From Pantoea wallisii (GTDB taxonomy: Bacteria > Pseudomonadota > Gammaproteobacteria > Enterobacterales > Enterobacteriaceae), in the NCBI RefSeq assembly GCF_002095485.1, contig NZ_MLFS01000012.1, forward strand, positions 26,018-90,017: a stretch of 64,000 nucleotides of DNA, given 5' to 3'. The notes under the pieces were generated by a model that searched no databases, had not been told where the DNA came from, and saw nothing but the letters and a program-made list of their open reading frames with translations. This document shows positions 1 through 13,593 of this stretch, piece by piece. The position numbers and the translations under genes are program-made. Each line of letters starts with the position of its first letter. Position 1 is the stretch's first letter.

Positions 1-2
1 TG

Positions 3-560
3 ACCTGGTATCAGACGTCCATGGCGTACAGCCTGTGGGGCAACGCGGCTAACACCTCTTCCAACGATGAGCGCTCTTCCGAGACCTATAACATCGGTGG
101 TCGTAGCCGTTATAACCTCAACAGCGCTGACTACCTGTTTGGTCAGGCCAGCTGGCTGAGCGATCGCTTAAACGGTTACGACTCCCGTGATGTTCTGACC
201 GCCGGTTACGGTCGCCAGATTCTCAACGGCCCGGTGCACTCGCTGCGTGCTGAATTTGGTCCGGGTGTGCGTTACGACGACTACCATGACGGTGGCCACG
301 AGACCAAGGCCCTGGGTTACGGCGCGCTGAGCTACCAGTGGCAGCTGACCGACACCACGAAATTCATTCAGGGTGTATCGGTGTTGAGCAGCTTCGGTGA
401 AGACACCACGCTGAACTCCGAGACCGCGTTGCAGGTGGCGATCAACGATCACTTCGCACTGAAACTGGGCTACAACGTAACCTGGAACAACAATCCGCCA
501 GAATCTGCACCCGATCGTACCGATACCAAAACCACGGTCCAGCTCTCTTACGCGATGTAA
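3..560 (+). CDS. ydiY: YdiY-like outer-membrane protein, C-terminal part (5' end outside window)
   Basis: The reading frame is open from the window edge to a stop at 558-560, so only about the last 185 residues are present. The visible part has the alternating polar/hydrophobic pattern of outer-membrane beta-strands, for example the strands around NIGGRSRYNLN and LKLGYNVTWNN, and ends in a short strand closing near the C-terminus, as in DUF481/YdiY porin-like proteins. In E. coli ydiY lies close to pfkB and thrS, which agrees with thrS following here. YdiY is known as an acid-inducible DUF481 protein; its exact function is not established. The assignment rests on strand pattern, length of the C-terminal part and synteny. 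Confidence 0.75.
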   Translation, partial: TWYQTSMAYSLWGNAANTSSNDERSSETYNIGGRSRYNLNSADYLFGQASWLSDRLNGYDSRDVLTAGYGRQILNGPVHSLRAEFGPGVRYDDYHDGGHETKALGYGALSYQWQLTDTTKFIQGVSVLSSFGEDTTLNSETALQVAINDHFALKLGYNVTWNNNPPESAPDRTDTKTTVQLSYAM

Positions 561-570
561 GCGATGCACC

Positions 571-614
571 AAAAAAACCGCCGTCCGGCCTGCGCCGTGC
601 GGCGGTTTTTTTTT
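571..614 (+). terminator. Rho-independent terminator after ydiY
   Basis: A run of seven A, CCGCCG (578-583), a GC-rich loop and CGGCGG (600-605) followed by nine T form a strong stem with a U-tail directly after the ydiY stop. Confidence 0.85.
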
Positions 615-762
615 ATCTCTCTTTGGGTTAGCGCCTTGGCCTATGGGTTTTGCTCAGCGGTGAAAGCTGCTATCATCGTTGCCGCTTTACGCGCCTGGCG
701 TCATTCCGACAGTGTGGGTCTGACATCGCGCCGGGTAAAACAAACAAAACTCAATGTTGCAT

Positions 763-783
763 GTAGGCTTTCGTGTGGCTTAC
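763..783 (+). promoter_or_regulatory. thrS translational operator hairpin (anticodon-arm mimic)
   Basis: Positions 763-769 pair with 777-783 to make a 7-bp stem closing the 7-nt loop TTCGTGT (770-776). CGT occupies loop positions 3-5, exactly where an anticodon lies, and CGU is an anticodon of tRNA-Thr. In E. coli the thrS leader folds into such a mimic, which ThrS binds to repress its own translation by competing with ribosomes. Here the hairpin ends 21 nt before the thrS start, so binding would also block ribosome loading. Structure seen in sequence; repression inferred from E. coli. Confidence 0.8.
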
Positions 784-804
784 CACTGCGATTAAGGATA
801 TGAA

Positions 805-3585
<2,781 letters not shown>

Positions 3586-3666
3586 GTTTATTTTTTTATT
3601 AATTTGCCTGAAACGTTGCGTTAAGGCCGCTGGCCAGCACGGTAAGGCACAACAGAATATGATTAA

Positions 3667-4032
<366 letters not shown>

Positions 4033-4041
4033 GTCAGTTAG

Positions 4042-4065
4042 AAAAGGGAGCTTGCTCCCTTTTTT
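4042..4065 (+). terminator. Terminator after rplT
   Basis: AAAAGGGAG and CTCCCTTTTTT pair around a CTTG loop, giving a short stem with U-tail 9 nt after the rplT stop. Confidence 0.85.
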
Positions 4066-4089
4066 ATTGCCTGCAACTCACGCAAAAGA

Positions 4090-4118
4090 TTGACATTTTA
4101 GCCGCCTGGCATTTCAAT
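4090..4118 (+). promoter_or_regulatory. Probable promoter of the pheM-pheS-pheT-ihfA operon
   Basis: TTGACA (4090-4095), a 17-nt spacer and TTCAAT (4113-4118) make a sigma-70 type promoter 35 nt ahead of pheM. The -35 is perfect and the -10 matches at four of six positions. Confidence 0.6.
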
Positions 4119-4152
4119 AGTGCGGTTTCGATCATGACAAGGTAACGCAAGC

Positions 4153-4197
4153 ATGCACGCTGCTATTTTCCGTTTCTTTTTTTACTTTAGCGCCTGA
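4153..4197 (+). CDS. pheM: PheST operon leader peptide
   Basis: A 14-codon frame, [14 protein letters not shown], with five Phe codons among 14 residues including three in a row. E. coli PheM is [14 protein letters not shown], so identity is beyond doubt despite the tiny size. The peptide has no enzyme role: a ribosome stalled at its Phe codons when charged tRNA-Phe is scarce changes the folding of the downstream RNA and lets RNA polymerase pass the attenuator at 4245-4270. Confidence 0.93.
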   Translation: [14 protein letters not shown]

Positions 4198-4203
4198 ACA
4201 TCA

Positions 4204-4270
4204 GGGGCTTTTGCGCATAAGAAAAGAAACGAAAAATCGCGCTGAAAGCCTCCCTCGTGGAGGCTTTTTT
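4204..4270 (+). promoter_or_regulatory. Phe attenuator: antiterminator and terminator hairpins
   Basis: The terminator is a 9-bp stem (4245-4253 with 4259-4267) followed by T residues to 4270. GGGGCTTT at 4204-4211 can instead pair with AAAGCCTC at 4245-4252 (eight pairs, one G-U), which would break the terminator. These two exclusive folds behind pheM are the textbook arrangement for phenylalanine-dependent attenuation of pheST. Confidence 0.85.
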
Positions 4271-4317
4271 GTTTCTGGCGACACTTAATCGGATCGCACG
4301 ATCCCAACAAGAACTGA

Positions 4318-5328
<1,011 letters not shown>

Positions 5329-5342
5329 GGGCAGGTTATCCA

Positions 5343-7730
5343 ATGAAATTCAGTGAACTCTGGTTACGCGAATGGGTAAATCCAGCCCTGGACAGCGCAG
5401 CGCTGTCTGAGCAAATCACCATGGCCGGTCTGGAAGTGGATGGCGTGGAGGCTGTTGCCGGTGCGTTCCACGGCGTGGTCGTAGGGGAAGTGGTGGAGTG
5501 CGGCCAGCACCCGAATGCCGACAAACTGCGCGTGACCAAAATTAACGTGGGCGGCGATCGCCTGCTGGATATCGTCTGCGGCGCACCTAACTGCCGTCAG
5601 GGCCTGAAAGTGGCTGTCGCAACCGTGGGCGCGGTACTGCCGGGTGATTTCAAAATCAAAGCCGCGAAACTGCGCGGCGAACCCTCTGAAGGCATGCTGT
5701 GCTCCTTCTCTGAGCTGGGTATTTCCGAGGATCATGACGGTATTATCGAGCTGCCTGCCGATGCGCCGGTCGGCACCGATATCCGTGCTTATCTGCAGCT
5801 GGACGATAACACCATTGAAATCAGCGTTACGCCTAACCGTGCTGACTGCCTCGGTATCATTGGTGTGGCCCGTGACGTGGCTGTGGTAAACGGCCTGCCG
5901 CTGACCGAACCGGTTATTGAGCCGGTCGCGCCGACCATCACCGATACCTTCCCGATTCGCGTTGATGCTACGGATGCCTGTCCGCGCTACCTCGGTCGCG
6001 TCGTGAAAGGCATCAACGTCAAGGCCGCTACCCCGCTGTGGATGCGTGAAAAGCTGCGTCGCTGTGGCATTCGCTCAATCGATCCGGTGGTTGATATCAC
6101 CAACTATGTGCTGCTGGAGCTCGGCCAGCCTATGCACGCCTTCGATCTGGACCGCATTGATGGCGGCATCGTGGTGCGCATGGCGAAAGAGGGCGAAACC
6201 CTGACGCTGCTGGATGGCAGCGAAGCAAAACTCAACAGCGATACGCTGGTGATTGCTGATCACCACAAAGCACTGGCGATGGGTGGCATTTTCGGTGGCG
6301 AGCACTCGGGCGTGAATGAAGAGACGCAGAATGTCCTGTTCGAGTGCGCCTTCTTTGATCCGCTGGCCATTACCGGCCGCGCGCGTCGTCACGGCCTGCA
6401 CACCGATGCATCCCATCGCTACGAGCGCGGTGTTGATCCGGCGCTGCAGTTTAAAGCCCTTGAGCGCGCAACCCAGCTACTGCTGGCGATCTGCGGTGGC
6501 GAAGCCGGCCCGATCATTGATCGGACCGATGCCAGTAAACTGCCGCCGCGCGCAAAAATCACGCTGCGTCGCGAAAAGCTGGACCGCCTGATTGGTCACG
6601 TTATTGCCGATGAACAGGTGACTGATATCCTGACGCGCCTGGGGTGTGAAGTGACCGCCGGCAACGGTGAGTGGCAGGCGGTGGCCCCGAGCTGGCGTTT
6701 TGATATGGCGATTGAAGAAGATCTGGTGGAAGAGGTGGCGCGCGTTTACGGCTACAACAACATTCCGGACGTACCGGTCAAAGCCAGCCTGATCATGACG
6801 CAGCACCGTGAAGCTGCGCTCTCGCTGAAGCGGGCAAAAAATCTGCTGGTGGATAAAGGCTACCAGGAAGCCATCACCTACAGCTTTGTTGATCCCAAGG
6901 TTCAGCAGCTGCTGCACCCGGGCGAAGAGGCCCTGATTTTACCCAGCCCGATCTCCAGCGATATGTCGGCCATGCGCCTGTCACTGTGGACCGGTCTGCT
7001 GGGCGCCGTGGTCTATAACCAAAACCGTCAGCAGGGTCGTGTGCGTCTGTTTGAGAGCGGTTTGCGCTTTGTTCCTGATACGCAGGCCGATCTCGGTATC
7101 CGCCAGGATCTTATGCTGGCGGGCGTATTAAGCGGTAACCGCTTCGAAGAGCACTGGGATCTGGCGCGCCAGACGGTTGACTTCTATGATTTGAAAGGCG
7201 ATTTAGAGTCTTTGCTGGAGTTAACCGGTAAGCTGGATGAAATTTCGTTCCGTGCTGAAGCCAATCCGGCGCTGCACCCGGGACAGAGTGCCGCAATTTA
7301 TCTGCGTGATGAACGAATCGGATTTATCGGGGTGGTTCATCCGGAGCTGGAACGTAAGCTGGATCTTAACGGCCGCACCTTAGTGTTTGAACTGCTTTGG
7401 AATAAGGTTGCAGACCGCGTACTGCCTGACGCGCGCGAGATTTCACGCTTCCCGGCAAACCGTCGTGATATTGCTGTAGTGGTGGCGGAAAACGTGCCAG
7501 CAGCAGATATCATCGCGGAGTGTAAGAAAGTTGGCGTAAATCAGATAGTTGGCGTAAACTTGTTTGACGTGTACCGTGGTAAGGGCGTAAACGAGGGTGA
7601 AAAGAGCCTCGCGATTAGCCTGATTTTGCAGGATACCAGCCGGACACTCGAAGAAGAGGAGATTGCTGCGACCGTTGCCAAATGCGTTGCAGCATTAAAA
7701 GAGCGATTCCAGGCAACCTTGAGGGATTGA
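5343..7730 (+). CDS. pheT: Phenylalanine-tRNA ligase beta subunit
   Basis: 795 residues, the normal length. Domain order is visible: an EMAP-like OB fold near the N-terminus ([19 protein letters not shown], about residues 42-60), the B3/B4 editing domain that hydrolyses Tyr-tRNA-Phe, the B5 domain, a catalytically inactive class II-like core, and the C-terminal anticodon-binding FDX-ACB domain beginning near [17 protein letters not shown]. It completes the enzyme with PheS. The start lies 14 nt after pheS; ihfA starts 4 nt after its stop. Confidence 0.98.
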   Translation: MKFSELWLREWVNPALDSAALSEQITMAGLEVDGVEAVAGAFHGVVVGEVVECGQHPNADKLRVTKINVGGDRLLDIVCGAPNCRQGLKVAVATVGAVLPGDFKIKAAKLRGEPSEGMLCSFSELGISEDHDGIIELPADAPVGTDIRAYLQLDDNTIEISVTPNRADCLGIIGVARDVAVVNGLPLTEPVIEPVAPTITDTFPIRVDATDACPRYLGRVVKGINVKAATPLWMREKLRRCGIRSIDPVVDITNYVLLELGQPMHAFDLDRIDGGIVVRMAKEGETLTLLDGSEAKLNSDTLVIADHHKALAMGGIFGGEHSGVNEETQNVLFECAFFDPLAITGRARRHGLHTDASHRYERGVDPALQFKALERATQLLLAICGGEAGPIIDRTDASKLPPRAKITLRREKLDRLIGHVIADEQVTDILTRLGCEVTAGNGEWQAVAPSWRFDMAIEEDLVEEVARVYGYNNIPDVPVKASLIMTQHREAALSLKRAKNLLVDKGYQEAITYSFVDPKVQQLLHPGEEALILPSPISSDMSAMRLSLWTGLLGAVVYNQNRQQGRVRLFESGLRFVPDTQADLGIRQDLMLAGVLSGNRFEEHWDLARQTVDFYDLKGDLESLLELTGKLDEISFRAEANPALHPGQSAAIYLRDERIGFIGVVHPELERKLDLNGRTLVFELLWNKVADRVLPDAREISRFPANRRDIAVVVAENVPAADIIAECKKVGVNQIVGVNLFDVYRGKGVNEGEKSLAISLILQDTSRTLEEEEIAATVAKCVAALKERFQATLRD

Positions 7731-7734
7731 ACCT

Positions 7735-8037
7735 ATGGCGCTTACAAAAGCTGAAATGTCAGAGTACCTGTTTGAAAAACTCGGGTTGAGCAAACGCGAT
7801 GCCAAAGAGTTGGTGGAGCTTTTTTTTGAAGAGGTTCGCCGTGCGTTGGAAAACGGAGAACAGGTAAAACTGTCTGGATTTGGTAATTTTGATCTGCGTG
7901 ACAAAAACCAGCGTCCAGGCCGTAACCCTAAGACGGGGGAAGATATTCCAATCACCGCCCGCCGCGTGGTGACATTCCGTCCTGGGCAGAAGTTGAAAAG
8001 TCGCGTTGAGAACGCGTCACCCAAGGATGCTGACTGA
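7735..8037 (+). CDS. ihfA: Integration host factor alpha subunit
   Basis: A 100-residue HU/IHF family protein, [18 protein letters not shown] to SPKDAD, with the DNA-intercalating beta arm around [18 protein letters not shown]. It pairs with IhfB to bend DNA sharply at specific sites and so shapes promoters, replication and recombination complexes. It begins 4 nt after pheT, so it shares that operon; E. coli ihfA has additional promoters inside pheT, not verified here. A terminator follows directly. Confidence 0.97.
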   Translation: MALTKAEMSEYLFEKLGLSKRDAKELVELFFEEVRRALENGEQVKLSGFGNFDLRDKNQRPGRNPKTGEDIPITARRVVTFRPGQKLKSRVENASPKDAD

Positions 8038-8048
8038 TTTCAGTATGA

Positions 8049-8076
8049 CAAAAAGGCCGCGTAGCGGCCTTTTTTA
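8049..8076 (+). terminator. Terminator after ihfA
   Basis: AAAAAGGCCGC, loop GTA and GCGGCCTTTTTT form a strong stem with U-tail 12 nt after the ihfA stop. Confidence 0.9.
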
Positions 8077-8154
8077 TTGGCCGCGATCCGCTGGCTTTCT
8101 TTTTGCTGTAATCTCTCTACAATCAAATCTCTGTTTTCTCAGTCAATCTTATCT

Positions 8155-9138
8155 ATGACTCTGCTGGATCAGCTCGCTCATCACGCCAATCGGCGCAGCC
8201 AGCGCTGGATTCTTGTGCTCGCCACCTTACTGGCACTGCTGCTGGTCATTAGCCTGTGCGCCGGTGATAGCTGGATCTCCCCAACCGCGTGGTTCTCTGC
8301 AAGCGGCGACCTGTTCGTCTGGCAGCTGCGTCTGCCGCGCACGCTGGCCGTGCTGCTGGTAGGGGCGGCGCTGGCGGTATGCGGTGTGGTGATGCAGGCG
8401 CTGTTTAATAATCCGCTGGCGGAGCCGGGTCTGCTGGGCGTATCCAATGGGGCAGGTATTGGCCTGGTGCTGGGGGTGCTGCTTGGCAATGGTGCGCTGT
8501 GGAGCCTGGCGCTGGCCGCGATGGCCGGCGCGCTGCTGATTACGCTGCTTCTGCTGCACTTCGCCCACCGACAGCTCTCCGCAAGCCGGCTACTCCTGAC
8601 GGGCGTGGCGCTGGGCATTATCTGTAGCGCCATCATGACCTGGGCCGTGTACTTTAGTACCAGCCTCGATCTGCGCCAGTTAATGTACTGGATGATGGGC
8701 GGCTTTAGCGGCATCGACTGGCGTTATGGCTGGATGATGCTGGCACTGCTGCCGGTCATGCTTGGCCTGCTGGGCAGTGCGCGCACCCTGAACTTACTGG
8801 CGCTGGGCGAGACCTCAGCGCGCCAGCTTGGTTTACCGCTGTTACTGTGGCGAAACCTGCTGGTGCTGGCGATGGGCTGGCTGGTGGGTGTGAGCGTGGC
8901 GATGGCCGGGGCGATCGGGTTTGTCGGGCTGGTGATCCCCCATCTGCTGCGACTGAGCGGAATCAGCGATCATCGCTATCTGTTACCGGCGGCCGCGCTG
9001 GCGGGCGCCGCCGTGCTGCTGGCGGCGGATATTATCGCACGCCTGGTGCTGACCTCCGCTGAGCTGCCGATTGGCGTGGTCACGGCCACGCTCGGCGCAC
9101 CGCTGTTTATCATGTTATTAGTAAAGTCCTCGCGCTAG
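8155..9138 (+). CDS. btuC: Vitamin B12 ABC transporter permease
   Basis: Inner-membrane permease that, with the ATPase BtuD and the periplasmic binding protein BtuF, imports cobalamin. The ATG at 8155 gives 327 aa, beginning [10 protein letters not shown], matching the 326 aa of E. coli BtuC; an in-frame start at 8077 would lie in the ihfA terminator and is rejected. Roughly ten hydrophobic helices are visible, with the FecCD-family signature in [17 protein letters not shown] (about residue 84) and the coupling-loop region [11 protein letters not shown] that contacts the ATPase. btuE and btuD follow on the same strand. Confidence 0.95.
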   Translation: MTLLDQLAHHANRRSQRWILVLATLLALLLVISLCAGDSWISPTAWFSASGDLFVWQLRLPRTLAVLLVGAALAVCGVVMQALFNNPLAEPGLLGVSNGAGIGLVLGVLLGNGALWSLALAAMAGALLITLLLLHFAHRQLSASRLLLTGVALGIICSAIMTWAVYFSTSLDLRQLMYWMMGGFSGIDWRYGWMMLALLPVMLGLLGSARTLNLLALGETSARQLGLPLLLWRNLLVLAMGWLVGVSVAMAGAIGFVGLVIPHLLRLSGISDHRYLLPAAALAGAAVLLAADIIARLVLTSAELPIGVVTATLGAPLFIMLLVKSSR

Positions 9139-9177
9139 CTGCGGCTGGCTGTGTGCAATTAACGACAGGAATCGACG

Positions 9178-9723
9178 ATGAGCATTTATGAAACCGAACT
9201 GGTGACGCTGGATGGTGACAAAACGACGCTGGCCGCCTGGCAGGGCAAAGTACTGCTGGTGGTAAACGTAGCCTCCAAATGTGGCCTGACGCCGCAATAT
9301 GAGCAGCTGGAAGCGCTACAGAAGGCCTGGCAGGCGAAAGATTTCAGCGTGATTGGCTTCCCGTGCAACCAGTTCCTGGAGCAGGAGCCTGGCAGCAATG
9401 AAGAGATCAAAACTTTTTGCAGCACCACCTACGGTGTGACCTTCCCGCTGTTTGATAAAACAGAGGTCAACGGTGAGCAGCGTCATCCGCTCTACCGCCA
9501 GCTGGTGGCGGCGCAACCGGAAGCCGAGCGTCCGGCCGGCAGCGGTTTCCTTGAACGTATGGAGAGCAAAGGGCGCGCGCCTAAAGCGCCTGGCGATATC
9601 CTGTGGAATTTTGAAAAGTTCCTGATCGATAAGCAGGGCAACGTGATTGCCCGCTTCTCGCCCGATATGACGCCGGACGATCCGATCATCCTCAAGCGCA
9701 TTGAACAGGCGCTGGCGGCCTGA
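9178..9723 (+). CDS. btuE: Glutathione/thioredoxin peroxidase BtuE
   Basis: A 181-residue glutathione-peroxidase-fold protein that reduces peroxides. The peroxidatic Cys stands in NVASKCGLTPQY (about residue 36), with the conserved Gln/Trp/Asn partners represented by the Gln in IGFPCNQF and the Trp-Asn pair in DILWNFEKFLID. The name comes from its place in the btuCED cluster; the E. coli protein is not needed for B12 uptake and works as a peroxidase. Start ATG at 9178 follows ACAGGAATCG. It lies between btuC and btuD with no gap to the latter, so all three are co-transcribed. Confidence 0.95.
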   Translation: MSIYETELVTLDGDKTTLAAWQGKVLLVVNVASKCGLTPQYEQLEALQKAWQAKDFSVIGFPCNQFLEQEPGSNEEIKTFCSTTYGVTFPLFDKTEVNGEQRHPLYRQLVAAQPEAERPAGSGFLERMESKGRAPKAPGDILWNFEKFLIDKQGNVIARFSPDMTPDDPIILKRIEQALAA

Positions 9724-10469
9724 GTGCTATTGCAGTGCCAGGGCGTCAGCGTTGCAGGGCGGCTGACGCCCGCTGACCTCACGCTGAACCAAGGTGAACG
9801 GGTGCACCTTGTCGGCCCGAACGGTGCCGGCAAGAGCACGCTGCTCAGCGTACTGGCAGGGTTACTGCCTGCGCGGGGAGGCATTCAACTGGCGGGAGAA
9901 GCGCTGACAAGCCTGCCCGGTGCGACGCTGGCACAGCTGCGCGCCTGGCTACCCCAGCAGCACGCCGTGCCAGGCACGCTGCCGGTGTGGCACTATCTGC
10001 GTATGCACATGACACAAGCCGCGCCTGTCACTGATAGCGTGCTGGCTGACATTCTGACCCAGCTCAGCCTGCAGGATAAGCTAACACGCAACCTGAGGCA
10101 GCTTTCGGGCGGCGAGTGGCAGCGGGTACGTTTAGCGGCGGTAGTACTGCAGATTCATCCGGCAATCAATCCGCGCGGGCGCCTGCTGGTGCTGGATGAA
10201 CCGATGACGGCGCTTGACGTGGCGCAGCAGCATGCAGTGGATAGATTGCTGGCGCAGCTGTGTCAGGCGGGCATCGCTATTATTGCCAGTGGGCACGATC
10301 TCAACCATAGCCTGCGCCATGCCGATCGCGTATGGCTAATGCATCAGGCGCGGTAGTCAGCCAGGGCAGGGCGGACGAGGTCTTGACGGCGGCACGGCTG
10401 GCACCGCTATACCAAACCCGCTTCGAACAGATTGATACGCCGCACGGGCCACTGCTGATTATTCCTTAG
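9724..10469 (+). pseudogene. btuD: Vitamin B12 ABC transporter ATPase, frameshifted near the 3' end
   Basis: The GTG at 9724 directly abuts the btuE stop and opens a frame with Walker A GPNGAGKST, signature LSGGEWQRVRLA, Walker B LLVLDEPMTALD and the switch His in ASGHDLNH, so all ATPase motifs are intact. This frame stops at 10356 after 210 residues, about 40 short of E. coli BtuD. The missing tail is present in another frame (VVSQGRADEVLTAAR to PLLIIP, stop 10467-10469). Restoring one G at the GG at 10347-10348 joins the halves. It may be a sequencing deletion rather than a true mutation; as written, the ATPase core would still be made. Confidence 0.88.
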
Positions 10470-10534
10470 CTTGCAGGCCGTACCGCTTTACCGCTACAGT
10501 ATTGGCCGGACGACGGTATGTAAGGACTTCTCTG

Positions 10535-10993
10535 ATGCGGCTGACTCTTTTGGTTATTGCACTCCTGCTGGCCGGTTGTAGCCACCACGCGCCACCCCCC
10601 AACGGGCGACTGTCCGATTCCATCACCGTCATCGCCCAGCTCAACGATCAACTCAACCGCTGGCACGGCACACCTTACCGTTATGGCGGCTTAAGCCGGG
10701 GCGGCGTGGATTGCTCCGGTTTTGTTTACCTCACTTTTCGCGATCAATTCGCCATGCAGCTGCCGCGTTCGACCCTGGCGCAAACCGATATCGGCACGCG
10801 CATCGATAAGCGCGATCTGCTGCCCGGAGACTTACTCTTCTTTAAAACCGGGAGCGGCGAAAATGGCTTGCACGTGGGTATTTATGATACCGATAACAGC
10901 TTCATTCACGCCTCAACCAGCCAGGGCGTGATTCGCTCATCGCTGGATAATGTCTATTGGCGGAAAGTTTTCTGGCAGGCTCGCAGAATCTAA
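10535..10993 (+). CDS. nlpC: Lipoprotein of the NlpC/P60 peptidase family
   Basis: A 152-residue lipoprotein. The signal peptide ends in the lipobox LLAGC (C15), and Ser follows the Cys, which favours the outer membrane. The NlpC/P60 domain has the catalytic Cys in DCSGF (C60) and His in GLHVGIY (H113) with a further His in FIHAS (H125). Family members cleave gamma-D-Glu-diaminopimelate or related bonds in peptidoglycan; the substrate of NlpC is less certain. The ATG at 10535 is preceded by TAAGGAC; a start at 10502 would place 11 residues before the signal peptide. It follows the btu genes as in E. coli. Confidence 0.94.
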   Translation: MRLTLLVIALLLAGCSHHAPPPNGRLSDSITVIAQLNDQLNRWHGTPYRYGGLSRGGVDCSGFVYLTFRDQFAMQLPRSTLAQTDIGTRIDKRDLLPGDLLFFKTGSGENGLHVGIYDTDNSFIHASTSQGVIRSSLDNVYWRKVFWQARRI

Positions 10994-11306
10994 TCTGCTG
11001 ACTTTATTGTCGGAAAAAGACGCAAAAAGCCAATGGTTTTAACTTCAGTGTTAATTCCATTTTTATGGAAAATATAACTCTCATTTAAAATGGCACTTTA
11101 CCCTCAGCGCATTTAATACTAAAAAGAGTACGCAATACATTTAAGCAGTAAGGACATCAACCCCGGTCATTTGGCTTATGTGTTATTAAATGCCTGAAAC
11201 GGGGCAATTAGACAAAAAACGGCGTCTCTTCTCACGTTTGGTCCTATTGCCTGACCGTTTTCATTGATATACGATGCGCCAATTGCCACTTCTTCTGGCT
11301 GTAGAA
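10994..11306. other. Intergenic stretch nlpC-ydiV
   Basis: 313 nt, clearly more AT-rich than the neighbouring genes, with no plausible frame. CCCCG near 11161-11165 and CGGGG near 11199-11203 could pair over a long loop, but no convincing terminator or operator is seen. It presumably carries the ydiV promoter. Confidence 0.5.
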
Positions 11307-12049
11307 ATGAAAGTCCATTTATCTGCCGACTATCAGTCGGAAACCTGGTTTTATCCAGCCTATACTCTGACAGGCCAGCTGACGGCCGTTGAGCTGGTCA
11401 CACAATTTGTGCACGACAGCGCGCCCATTACGCTGCCGCAGGATCTGCTCTTGCCGCAGTTAGATGATGCACAACAATTACGTTTACTGCAGAGCCAGTT
11501 ATCACTGCTGGAAAAATACCGGGACTTTTTTGAGTTGCATCAAATTATCGCGCTGGTTCGTATTGATGAATCAATGGCGATGACGCTATTAGCGAGTGAG
11601 TTTCTGTTAAGAAAATTTAAACAGCTCCCTTTTATTGTGCTGGATATTAGCGAAACGTTTCGCGCATTGTCAGAGGGAAAAAATCAGCCGCTATTAGCGC
11701 GCCTGCATCAGGAATTTCGCTTATCGCTTTCACAATTTGGGGCAGGAAAAGCACCAGCAACTGCTGTTTACGATAATCTGTTTAGCGTGTTAAAGCTGGA
11801 TAAAACATTTATTCAGGGGCTGGCAAAACGTGCCTCTTTTACGCCCTTCATTCAGGCTGTTATCGATAACTTTCCACCAGCACGCCGCAAATAATAATTT
11901 GTGGCGTGGACGATAATGCGCTGCTGGAAAAAGTCACTACGCTGAACGGTGCGCAGATGCAGGGCGCGCTGTTCCCGGTAGTTAAAGCCGATCGGTTAGG
12001 CGATCTCATCTATCCTCACGTCACGCTCACTACGCCTTCGCAGCAGTAA
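11307..12049 (+). pseudogene. ydiV: EAL-like anti-FlhDC factor YdiV, frameshifted near the 3' end
   Basis: Start ATG at 11307 (MKVHLSADYQSETWFYP). The protein has an EAL-domain fold but the signature is degenerate (AVELVTQF where active enzymes have E-A-L/V-R), so it should not degrade cyclic-di-GMP. In E. coli and Salmonella, YdiV/RflP binds FlhD4C2 and lowers flagellar gene expression. The first frame stops at 11894 (after ARRK), but the EAL C-terminus continues in another frame (IIICGVDDNALLEK to TTPSQQ, stop 12047-12049). Adding one A to the AAA at 11889-11891 repairs it. Base composition is more AT-rich than neighbours. Placed between nlpC and selO as in E. coli. Confidence 0.85.
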
Positions 12050-12147
12050 ACCCTCCACCTGTTCTCTGCGCCATCACGGCGGTAGACTACCCTTAACGTT
12101 TGACACGCAATGCAGGTGCCGCCCCGGGCGCACCTTCGGGAGTCGTA

Positions 12148-13587
12148 ATGCAATTTGTTAATAGCTGGCAGCAAGAGTTGCCAGGATTTTATACGGCGCT
12201 GAAACCAACACCGCTCGCCGGTGGCCGGCTGTTTTACTCTAATGTGCCGCTGGCAGCAGAGATGGGCGTTGATGAGGCGCTGTTTGCGGATGAAGGACAC
12301 GGCGTATGGAGCGGACGTGACCTGCTGTCCGGCATGTCGCCGCTGGCGCAGGTGTATAGCGGCCATCAGTTTGGCGTCTGGGCGGGCCAGCTTGGTGACG
12401 GACGCGGTATTCTTCTGGGCGAGCAGCAGCTGCCGGACGGACGCAAACTGGACTGGCATCTTAAAGGCGCTGGCCTGACGCCCTATTCACGTATGGGCGA
12501 CGGCCGCGCGGTGATCCGCTCCAGCGTGCGTGAGTTCCTCGCTTCCGAGGCGCTGCACCATCTGGGCATTCCCACCACGCGCGCGCTGGCACTGGCAATT
12601 GGTGATGAACCGGTGCTGCGTGAGACCCGCGAGCGCGGTGCGATGCTGATGCGCATCGCGGAGAGCCATCTGCGCTTCGGCCATTTTGAACACTTCTATT
12701 ATGGCGGCGAGCAGGAGAAGGTGCGCCAGCTGGCCGATTACGCCATTCGCCACCACTGGCCGCATCTGCAGGATGAGGCAGATCGCTATCTGCTGTGGTT
12801 CAGCGACGTAGTGCTTCGCACCGCGCGTCTTATCGCTCTGTGGCAGAGCGTGGGGTTCGCGCATGGCGTCATGAACACCGATAATATGTCGATTCTTGGC
12901 CTGACGCTGGATTACGGACCGTACGGGTTCCTTGATGACTATCAGCCTGATTTTATCTGCAACCATAGCGACTATCAGGGGCGCTACGCGTTTCAAAACC
13001 AGCCAGCCGTCGGCTTGTGGAACCTCAACCGACTGGCCCATGCGCTATCTGGTTTGCTGAGCACGGAACAGCTGAAACAGGCATTGAGCCTGTATGAAGG
13101 CGAGCTAATGCGCGTCTGGGGCGAGAAGATGCGGGCTAAACTGGGCTTGCTGACCGCTGATGAACATGACAATGCGCTCCTGACCCGCTTACTGGGACTG
13201 ATGACGCAGGAGCGCAGCGATTATACGTTTACCTTCCGCCAGCTGAGCGACACGCAGCAGCAGGAGACCCGGTCGCCGCTGCGTGACGAATTTATCGATC
13301 GCGACGCTTTTGATCGCTGGTATGCGGATTACCGACAGCGTCTGCTGCAGGAGAGTGTCAGTGACGACGCGCGTCAGGCCGTTATGAAAGCGGCGAATCC
13401 GGCGCTGGTTTTACGCAACTATCTGGCGCAGCAGGTGATTGATGAAGTTGAAAAGGGCGAGAAGGCGGCGTTGACGACGTTGCATCTGGCGCTGCAGCAG
13501 CCCTTTAATGAGGCGACCATCAGCGCAGAGCTGCGCCAGCGGCCACCTGAATGGGGCAAAACGCTGGAAGTGAGCTGTTCCAGCTAA
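12148..13587 (+). CDS. selO: Protein adenylyltransferase SelO (YdiU)
   Basis: A pseudokinase-fold enzyme that transfers AMP to Ser, Thr or Tyr of target proteins; in E. coli it influences redox proteins. The ATG at 12148 gives 479 residues ([15 protein letters not shown]), nearly the 478 of E. coli, and follows CGGGAG. Family blocks are conserved: [24 protein letters not shown] (here cited only as a block at about residues 65-88), the Lys in [12 protein letters not shown], and the metal-binding/catalytic segment MNTDNMS plus [12 protein letters not shown]. The tail ends SCSS; this Cys replaces the selenocysteine of eukaryotic homologues. aroH ends 6 nt beyond on the opposite strand. Confidence 0.95.
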   Translation: MQFVNSWQQELPGFYTALKPTPLAGGRLFYSNVPLAAEMGVDEALFADEGHGVWSGRDLLSGMSPLAQVYSGHQFGVWAGQLGDGRGILLGEQQLPDGRKLDWHLKGAGLTPYSRMGDGRAVIRSSVREFLASEALHHLGIPTTRALALAIGDEPVLRETRERGAMLMRIAESHLRFGHFEHFYYGGEQEKVRQLADYAIRHHWPHLQDEADRYLLWFSDVVLRTARLIALWQSVGFAHGVMNTDNMSILGLTLDYGPYGFLDDYQPDFICNHSDYQGRYAFQNQPAVGLWNLNRLAHALSGLLSTEQLKQALSLYEGELMRVWGEKMRAKLGLLTADEHDNALLTRLLGLMTQERSDYTFTFRQLSDTQQQETRSPLRDEFIDRDAFDRWYADYRQRLLQESVSDDARQAVMKAANPALVLRNYLAQQVIDEVEKGEKAALTTLHLALQQPFNEATISAELRQRPPEWGKTLEVSCSS

Positions 13588-13593
13588 TAACGA

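Noticed and set aside
10994..11306. Possible long hairpin ahead of ydiV as a riboswitch
   Set aside because: The pairing is short over a long loop and matches no riboswitch core I know.
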